A stretch of DNA of 64,000 nucleotides from Lewinellaceae bacterium (GTDB lineage: Bacteria; Bacteroidota; Bacteroidia; Chitinophagales; Saprospiraceae): NCBI GenBank assembly GCA_020636405.1, contig JACJXW010000005.1:1250806-1314805 (forward strand). The letters run 5' to 3'. The translations under genes were made by a program, and so were the position numbers. Numbering within the stretch: position 1 is the stretch's first letter; every line of letters begins with the position of its first letter. The notes beneath the pieces were generated by a model. The model was not told where the DNA came from. It saw nothing but the letters and a program-made list of their open reading frames with translations, and did not search any database. Shown here one piece after another: positions 59,037 to 64,000 of the stretch.

Positions 59037-59106
59037 ATCCACGAATCCACGGATCCCGAATCCCGAATCCACGAATCCCGAATCCACGAATCCACGAATC
59101 AACGAA
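59037..59106. repeat. word array, CACGAATC / CCCGAATC
   Basis: About eight octamers ACGAATCC, CGAATCCC, ACGAATCA between the convergent OMP and TlpA-like genes. The stop codon of the TlpA-like gene (59099-59101) is part of it. Confidence 0.85.
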
Positions 59107-60538
59107 CCCTCCGCATATCCCTCTCAACCACTTCCCCGATCTGGTTCACCTTCAGGTTTTTGGCGATGATGGTGCGTTCCGGGTTGAGGACGTAGATCTC
59201 GGGGGTGATGTCGACGAAGTACTTGCCGTAGATGGCTTTATTGGTAGGGTCGAACACATTGGCGGCGAAGGCGTCCATGCCCACCTTTTTGAGGTAGGCC
59301 TTCCACTCTTCGGCGTTGGTGTCGACGCCGATGGTGAAGACTTCCACGCCTTTGTTTTTCCACTCTTTGTAGAACTGCACCAGCTTGGGGCTTTGCTCCT
59401 GGCAGTGTTCACAGTCGGGGTTGAACATATAGACCACGACGTAGGGGGCTTTGATGTCGTAGAGGGAATACATTTTACCGTCGGGGCCAGCTGCCGTCAC
59501 ATCCGGCCCTTTGTGGCCTACGAGGCTGCCGGCCATCTCATTGGCGCGCAGTTGGATGGCGTAAACTTCCGCCGAATCCGACCAAAAGGCGCGGTCGTAG
59601 GTGAAATAGTTTTGCGCCATGTGTACGAAAACGGCCTCGGGGTCCATCAGTGTGGTTTTGGTGGGCTCGTACTCCAGGACGATCCAGTTGGCGAAGAACT
59701 TGAAGTATTCCGGGTAGTCCAGTACCTTATCGACCAGGAAGGAGGCGGATTTGTTGAGGGAATCCGGGTGCTGGGGCGTCAGTTCCTTCATGTAGCGTTT
59801 GAGCTTGTTGAAGATGACCGGTGTATTGAGCAGCCGTTCGTCGCTGAAGTCGACATTGTCCCAGAATTCGGTGCGGTAAGCGTGCACCTGGGCGGTCGTG
59901 TCGATGGAACCATCGGGCTTGCGGATATCGCGGACATCCGGGTTTTGTCCGGCGGTTTTAAATTTGGTGAAAAAGGCATCGGGGTTGTTGTCGAAGATCT
60001 CCTTCAGATGCTCCTTACGCTGGGCCACCAGAGCATCCTGCTCGGCCTTGGCCTGCAGGTATTCGGGGCTGCCTTCTGCCAGGCCCTGCATCTTTTGGGC
60101 TGCGGCCTGGAACCGGGGTTGCATCTCCGACTCGAACTGAAGGTTTTTGTACAGCAGTTCGTTATCCAGGCTGCCCGTCACCTGCATGTTGCCTACCAGC
60201 CCGGCGGTATTGGTGGCCATGGTGAAGGTCTGGTCGGCGTCGATCAAAAATTGTATGGCCAGGTTATTGGTGAAAAAGGCGTAGTAGAGCCCTGGCTTGT
60301 AGGGCTCCTCCCGCTTGAAGCGGAAAGCACCGGTAGCGTCGATCTGGGTGGAGTCGGCGCGGTAGTTCTGGTCTGCGAAACTGCCGATCAGATAGGCTGT
60401 GCCGGCAGGTACGCCCTGTATCTGTATCTGGATGTCCGGGGATTCAAGTTGTCGTTCGCCGCCGGAGGATGTGTTCGAAGTATTTTGGCCGCAGGCCAGC
60501 ACCATCATGGCTGTCAATGCCAATGTGAAATATTTCAT
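59099..60538 (-). CDS. TlpA-like thioredoxin-fold exported protein
   Basis: 479 residues. The N-terminus is a lipoprotein or signal peptide (LTAMMVLACGQN, lipidation cysteine at about 16). A DUF4369-like domain (IQGVPAGTAYLIGSFADQNYRADS; FRFKREEPYKPGLYYAFF) is followed by a helical linker, then a thioredoxin domain with CEHC at 376-379, in FNPDCEHCQEQSP. TPEIYVLNPERTIIAKNL has the usual cis-proline context. Such proteins reduce or transfer disulfides in the periplasm of Bacteroidota. Its -7 box is listed separately. Confidence 0.88.
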   Translation of the reverse strand: MKYFTLALTAMMVLACGQNTSNTSSGGERQLESPDIQIQIQGVPAGTAYLIGSFADQNYRADSTQIDATGAFRFKREEPYKPGLYYAFFTNNLAIQFLIDADQTFTMATNTAGLVGNMQVTGSLDNELLYKNLQFESEMQPRFQAAAQKMQGLAEGSPEYLQAKAEQDALVAQRKEHLKEIFDNNPDAFFTKFKTAGQNPDVRDIRKPDGSIDTTAQVHAYRTEFWDNVDFSDERLLNTPVIFNKLKRYMKELTPQHPDSLNKSASFLVDKVLDYPEYFKFFANWIVLEYEPTKTTLMDPEAVFVHMAQNYFTYDRAFWSDSAEVYAIQLRANEMAGSLVGHKGPDVTAAGPDGKMYSLYDIKAPYVVVYMFNPDCEHCQEQSPKLVQFYKEWKNKGVEVFTIGVDTNAEEWKAYLKKVGMDAFAANVFDPTNKAIYGKYFVDITPEIYVLNPERTIIAKNLKVNQIGEVVERDMRRVR

Positions 60539-60554
60539 AATTTCCTTTTTGCCT

Positions 60555-60562
60555 CAAAGTTA
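60555..60562 (-). promoter_or_regulatory. candidate -7 box for the TlpA-like gene
   Basis: TAACTTTG on the minus strand, 17 bases before the start codon; it fits TAnnTTTG exactly. A T-run ends 15 bases upstream, closer than the usual -33 spacing. Confidence 0.4.
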
Positions 60563-60618
60563 AGAAGCGCCCTTCCTAAAACCGATTTTTCAGGGTAAAG
60601 AATCCTGCCATCCAAAGC

Positions 60619-60648
60619 TTGGATCAGATCAAGGGTTGGTTATCTTCG
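60619..60648 (+). promoter_or_regulatory. candidate promoter for the lipoprotein gene
   Basis: TTG at 60619-60621, 19 bases, then TATCTTCG at 60641-60648. Start codon 17 bases downstream. This is the best -33/-7 pair in the window and supports TAnnTTyG as the organism's -7 box. Confidence 0.55.
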
Positions 60649-60664
60649 CAGAAAAATTGACGTA

Positions 60665-61162
60665 ATGAAATACTATAGCCTTTTCACCTTACTTCTGCTA
60701 CTCACTGCCTGCGGCGGTACCCAGCAGCCACAGGGTTCCACCCTGCCCGGCCCCTGTGATATGCTGACCCTGAAACAACTTGAGGACATCATGAGGGAGC
60801 CGGTGGAAGACCCGATACCCACCAATGCCAATGTTGGAGAGCGGGCGGCCTGCAGCTTCACGCTCCCCGGCCGTTCGAAAGACGACAACCTGGTGATCTA
60901 CATCCTGCAAAGCAATACCGGCAAAGACCTGGATAAGTTCAAAACCCTCGCCGGGGAGTGGCAGGCCCGCAACATGGGCGCCGAATACGAACTGGAGACG
61001 GTCTCCGGCTATCCCATGGCCTTTTTCCCGGGTGAGCGCTACGTCTACCCGCCGACCTTCCTGATCTCCTTCAATCAGGTAGACCTGGCCATCCAGGGCG
61101 CTGCGAAGGACGACGCCAAGTCGATCGCCTTTCGGGCAATGGTGCAGTATCAATGGAAGTAG
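60665..61162 (+). CDS. small lipoprotein
   Basis: 165 residues. Lipobox LLTAC, lipidated cysteine at about 16, then GGTQQPQGS. The mature part has two cysteines (PCDMLTLKQLEDIMREPVEDP; AACSFTLPGRSKDDNLV), as in DUF3558-type lipoproteins of actinobacteria, and the ordering of strands is similar. Function unknown. Confidence 0.75.
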   Translation: MKYYSLFTLLLLLTACGGTQQPQGSTLPGPCDMLTLKQLEDIMREPVEDPIPTNANVGERAACSFTLPGRSKDDNLVIYILQSNTGKDLDKFKTLAGEWQARNMGAEYELETVSGYPMAFFPGERYVYPPTFLISFNQVDLAIQGAAKDDAKSIAFRAMVQYQWK

Positions 61163-61170
61163 GGAGGGGT

Positions 61171-61272
61171 GATTTGCGATGTTTGATTTATGACGTTTGA
61201 TTTTTGATGTGCCTACCGGGAGTAGCGGCTGGTTGACTGCCCTTCAAAGAACATCATAAATCAAAAATCCTG
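61171..61272. repeat. word array, GATTTGCGATG / AAATCATAAATC type, left part
   Basis: Degenerate units GATTTGCGATGTTTGATTTATGACG and their inverse lie 5' of the MITE-like element. The array resumes on the other side (61521-61560), so the element has inserted into it. Confidence 0.65.
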
Positions 61273-61277
61273 ATTGT

Positions 61278-61519
61278 AACGGATTGAGTAGCTGTTCTTC
61301 GAAGTCGTTCGGAGACGTTGTTAGGATACCCAAATTTATACTGACGAACGCCCGCGTTGTCAGTATATGCTGACCATCTGTGCGTCAGTATATTTGGGTT
61401 CGGAGATGTGTGGCGCCACCGTATATCGATTATAGTACGCCTGAAGGGAGATTTACGTCTTCGACGCCAAATAAATTTGGCGCACCGAGGCGCATGGCCT
61501 AATAGCTACGCAAAACGTT
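61278..61519 (-). mobile_element. MITE-like modular palindromic element, copy 2 (one-module form)
   Basis: Terminal inverted repeats AACGGATTGAGTAGCTGT (61278-61295) and AACGTTTTGCGTAGCTA (reverse complement of 61503-61519). The 70-bp core is at 61329-61398, and one hairpin module (CGCCAAATAAATTTGGCG) lies near 61465. Compared with copy 1 it is inverted and 103 bases shorter, mainly two modules of 49. TA dinucleotides sit next to both ends. Confidence 0.8.
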
Positions 61520-61520
61520 A

Positions 61521-61560
61521 TAATGAGCAAAAATCAAACGTCATAAATCGCAAATCAACA
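61521..61560. repeat. word array, right part
   Basis: AAATCAAACGTCATAAATCGC and AAATCAAC; includes the stop codon of the T9SS gene (61541-61543) and its last codons. Confidence 0.65.
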
Positions 61561-62875
61561 ATTTCTCCTTTCCTACCAATTTCCCATTCATCCGCAGTTC
61601 CACAAAGTACAGTCCTGGCGGCAGGCCATCCATTTCCCAGCTCGCTCGTTCGGTATGGGCGGGCAGGGGCCACTCGCCGACAACCTGGCCCAGGTGGTTG
61701 CGCAGGCGCAGGTGCAGGGCATGGGTAGTGGGCTGTCCGAAGCGGATGTTCAATAGGTCCGATACCGGGTTGGGGAAGAGGTTCCAGGTAAGCGCTTTAC
61801 TCTCTTCTTCCGTTGTTACGAGTGCCTGATAGCACCCCTCGGGGCCGTTGGCCAATTCGGTGGAATGCAGGAGCTCCTCATTCTGGTAAAAGCACAACAA
61901 GTGCGCGTAGCCATCGATGATAAAAGAGCCTTCCGGGAAAAAAGTGTTGATTTCACTGCCCAGTCCTTCGATCCAGAAAACGCCATCCGACGAAGGCGCG
62001 GCGTTCAGGACCACTTCCAGCCGCCTGCGTTGGCTGCCGTCCGCAAGCTGCACGGAATCCACCGCCCTCACGAAGTAAAAGGGGAAACCACCAAAAATAA
62101 CCTCAGCTCCCGGTTCGAGGGAAAAATCATAAACCAGTTCTTCCTCCGCCAGGCCAGGCTGATACCTGTAGATCTTGCCTCCGGCCTCTTCCCGAAAGCC
62201 CACCCCCATAGGTTCAAAACCGGTGAGGAGAGAGTCGCGGGTGGACCAAAGCCGTTTGTAGGCCCGTCCATTGTGCAGGATGGTATCCCGGAATTCAAAT
62301 ATCTCGGTATACATGTTGATGTTGCCGTTGCTGAAGTTGATCCCTCCGAAGAGGAGGTTCCACCGGTTGTTTTCGGAGAGGAAGAACTGGCCGGGCAGCC
62401 GGCAGTCCAGAATATCGGTAATGTTATCCCGGAGGGTTTCATAGGCTATGTCCGTCAGGCCGGGGACGATGTGGCCCCGCACCAGGCCTGATTCTACCGG
62501 GTAGAAATTTTGGCTACAGCCGCCGAGCAGGAAGGTGTCCTGGCCGTTTATGGGCTCGTCGTACAGGGCCAAAACGTATTCCGTTCCGACGGACAGCCGG
62601 TCGAGGTTCTCTCCGCAGTTGACCCCATCCTGCCCCATCATGGTGATGGTGTCCTGGGCGATGGGGCGGTAGATGTTTTCCAGCACGGCCACCCGCATGT
62701 AGGAGGGGTGCGTACGTTCCAGCACCTTGCCGTAGAAAATGTGGGTGTTGGGGGCGACGGCGGCGCAGAAGACGGTGTCGTACGGGCCGGCGCAGGAGCA
62801 GCTGCGGGCGGGTTGGGTACAGAGATTTAGAAGGAGCGTGAAAAATAATTGCAAAGTCAATGTCCGGAATTTCAT
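61541..62875 (-). CDS. secreted T9SS protein with NTR/TIMP-like N-terminus
   Basis: 444 residues from the ATG at 62875; signal peptide, then CSCAGPYDTVFCAAVAPN, a pattern of a TIMP/netrin-like (NTR) beta-barrel with an F.GKV strand (HIFYGKVLERTHPSYMRVAVLENIYRP). The middle and C-terminal region (YRYQPGLAEEELVYDFSLEPG, then FPNPVSDLLNIRFGQP and a tail) is homologous to the next gene. The last residues (LLICDL) come from the word array. Function unknown; secreted proteinase-inhibitor-like or adhesive roles are possible. Confidence 0.78.
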   Translation of the reverse strand: MKFRTLTLQLFFTLLLNLCTQPARSCSCAGPYDTVFCAAVAPNTHIFYGKVLERTHPSYMRVAVLENIYRPIAQDTITMMGQDGVNCGENLDRLSVGTEYVLALYDEPINGQDTFLLGGCSQNFYPVESGLVRGHIVPGLTDIAYETLRDNITDILDCRLPGQFFLSENNRWNLLFGGINFSNGNINMYTEIFEFRDTILHNGRAYKRLWSTRDSLLTGFEPMGVGFREEAGGKIYRYQPGLAEEELVYDFSLEPGAEVIFGGFPFYFVRAVDSVQLADGSQRRRLEVVLNAAPSSDGVFWIEGLGSEINTFFPEGSFIIDGYAHLLCFYQNEELLHSTELANGPEGCYQALVTTEEESKALTWNLFPNPVSDLLNIRFGQPTTHALHLRLRNHLGQVVGEWPLPAHTERASWEMDGLPPGLYFVELRMNGKLVGKEKLLICDL

Positions 62876-62889
62876 ATTTGGATGTTTTA

Positions 62890-63825
62890 TCATTTTTTGA
62901 TGAATTTTTTCACGCTCCGCATTTTCCCTTCCGCCCGTGCTTCGAGTAAGTACATACCGGGCTCCAGGCCGCTGATGTCCCAGTTTACGCGTTCTGTATG
63001 CGCCGGGAGCCGGTGTTCTGCAATGGTTTGTCCTGCGAGGCTGAAGATGCGTAGGGTAACGTCCTGAGGGAAGGGCCAGAGAAATTCCAGGGTGATCGCA
63101 TTACCCGCCGGGTTGGGAAAAACACGCCAACCCGCCGGGGTAGGCTCTTCTTCCGCATCATACACGATCAGGTAACAAGCCTGAAAAATAACATCGCTAT
63201 ATAACCGTTCCTCCTCCTTGAAAAAGCAGAGCAGCTCGGCCAGCTCATTGGTGATAAAAGTCTCTTCCGGCTTGAAGGTATTGCGGATGCTGCCTATCCC
63301 TTCGATCCAGGCGGGAGGCTGGTAGGCGGGTATGGTTGGCGGCGTCCACGGAGTGGAAACTGCCATTCGCTTCCTCCGGCTCCCGTCTGATAATTCAACG
63401 CTGTCTACTGCTGTAACTTGCAAAACCAGTCCGTTGGAATAGGTTATTTCATCGCCTTCGCCCAGCGAAAAATCATACATCAGTTCTTCGCCCTGCTCGC
63501 CTTCCCGGTACCGGTAGGCCTTGCCGCCGGTTTCTTGCCGAAAGGCCAACTGGGTGTACGCCCAACTCTGCAGGTCCGGATTGTCGGTGGTCACCCACAG
63601 CTTTTGGTATACCTGCCCGTTGCGCTGTATGGTGTCCCGGAAGCGGTAGATCTTCGTATACCATACGAGGTGCCCGGAATTTGGGAAATTGGGCGGTTCC
63701 GTCACCCCGACGAACAGGTGCCAGCGGTTGGCCTCCGAGACGAAGGACGGAGGGTCCGTCGGCCCTTCCTGGGCGTGTGCGCAGAGGGAAAAGGACAGGA
63801 ATAAAGTTGCCAGATAATTTTTCAT
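62890..63825 (-). CDS. secreted T9SS protein, paralogue of the preceding gene
   Basis: 311 residues, signal peptide to AHAQ. It shares the region YRYREGEQGEELMYDFSLGEGDEITY, YTKIYRFRDTIQRNG, RQETGGKAYRY and LPAHTERVNWDISGLEPGMYLLEAR with its neighbour at 61541, but lacks the NTR-like domain. The C-terminal T9SS domain is intact (FPNPAGNAITLEF...SVKKFIKK). The two genes are in tandem, 14 bases apart, so a local duplication is likely. Confidence 0.8.
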   Translation of the reverse strand: MKNYLATLFLSFSLCAHAQEGPTDPPSFVSEANRWHLFVGVTEPPNFPNSGHLVWYTKIYRFRDTIQRNGQVYQKLWVTTDNPDLQSWAYTQLAFRQETGGKAYRYREGEQGEELMYDFSLGEGDEITYSNGLVLQVTAVDSVELSDGSRRKRMAVSTPWTPPTIPAYQPPAWIEGIGSIRNTFKPEETFITNELAELLCFFKEEERLYSDVIFQACYLIVYDAEEEPTPAGWRVFPNPAGNAITLEFLWPFPQDVTLRIFSLAGQTIAEHRLPAHTERVNWDISGLEPGMYLLEARAEGKMRSVKKFIKK

Positions 63826-63962
63826 GGGTTGGAATTTGTGCCTTCCATTTTTCTTCGACTTTGGGCCGATGGGTAGCGGCCTTTCTGTAATACGGTGGGA
63901 ATAAGATGGGAATACAATAGAAATGCAACGGGAATGGTCTATTGCATAACGCCCAACAATTT

Positions 63963-64000
63963 AACCCTATAGCCATCCAACCATCAAGCCATCCAACCAT
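63963..64000. repeat. word array at window edge, AAGCCATCCAACCATC type
   Basis: CCATCCAACCAT recurs twice (AGCCATCCAACCATCAAGCC...) and continues past the window edge. The 63826-63962 spacer otherwise holds nothing I can recognise. Confidence 0.6.

Overview
The window looks like a Bacteroidota chromosome, most likely of the Saprospiria (Lewinella/Phaeodactylibacter-like). Six exported proteins or remnants end in type IX secretion (T9SS) sorting tails, there are delta-60 repeat proteins, genes lack Shine-Dalgarno sites, and several starts are preceded by -7 boxes of the form TAnnTTTG or TAnnTTCG. Taxonomy is inferred from gene content. No rRNA, tRNA or CRISPR array was recognised.

Layout. 0-12.3 kb, mostly minus strand: a truncated GH3 enzyme, a cupin, a GNAT, a thioesterase, a quinone oxidoreductase-type dehydrogenase, a 1131-aa GH38 alpha-mannosidase-like enzyme, an AAC(3)-family acetyltransferase, another GNAT and a GARS-like ATP-grasp enzyme. 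12.4-15.8 kb: an overlapping operon of SGNH hydrolase, SxtJ-like membrane protein, 49-aa DUF5989-like protein and NodU/TobZ-type carbamoyltransferase. 16.1-18.5 kb: a run of small enzymes (PNPOx-fold, ankyrin, three GNATs). 19-29.4 kb: GH125 exo-alpha-mannosidase, GH109/Gfo-Idh-MocA oxidoreductase, secreted M28 peptidase, a 725-aa orphan and a secreted clan-A glycosidase. 30.1-35.1 kb: a lipoprotein, sigma factor, membrane anti-sigma-like protein with TPR-like repeats, and exported TPR-CHAT protease, all co-directional. 35.2-39.8 kb: a zone of decayed delta-60/T9SS genes around two intact genes. 40.3-47.5 kb: a Weimberg-type sugar-acid operon (IlvD/Edd dehydratase, GntP permease, FAH-fold dehydratase, ketoglutarate-semialdehyde dehydrogenase) split by an IS481-like element with a frameshifted transposase. 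47.7-54.8 kb: an Old Yellow Enzyme, an AI-2E family transporter, an amine-oxidase-like flavoprotein and an mlaE-mlaF-mlaD lipid-transport operon. 54.9-63.8 kb: secreted T9SS proteins, a beta-barrel, a TlpA-like thioredoxin and a lipoprotein.

The most unusual material is intergenic. (1) A MITE-like element with about 18-bp terminal inverted repeats occurs twice, in opposite orientations (18679-19023 and 61278-61519). It has a conserved 70-bp folded core and a 49-bp hairpin module present three times in one copy and once in the other. (2) At least eleven short arrays of a 7-16 bp 'word' each use a locus-specific word, mostly lie directly 3' of stop codons, sometimes supply the stop codon or last residues, and have been invaded by an IS and by the MITE. 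(3) A perfect 73-bp palindrome at 40201-40273 carries the stop codons of two convergent genes at mirror positions. (4) Several other long inverted-repeat elements are present. The most interesting protein system is the sigma / anti-sigma-TPR / exported CHAT protease operon, followed by the SGNH-SxtJ-DUF5989-carbamoyltransferase operon.
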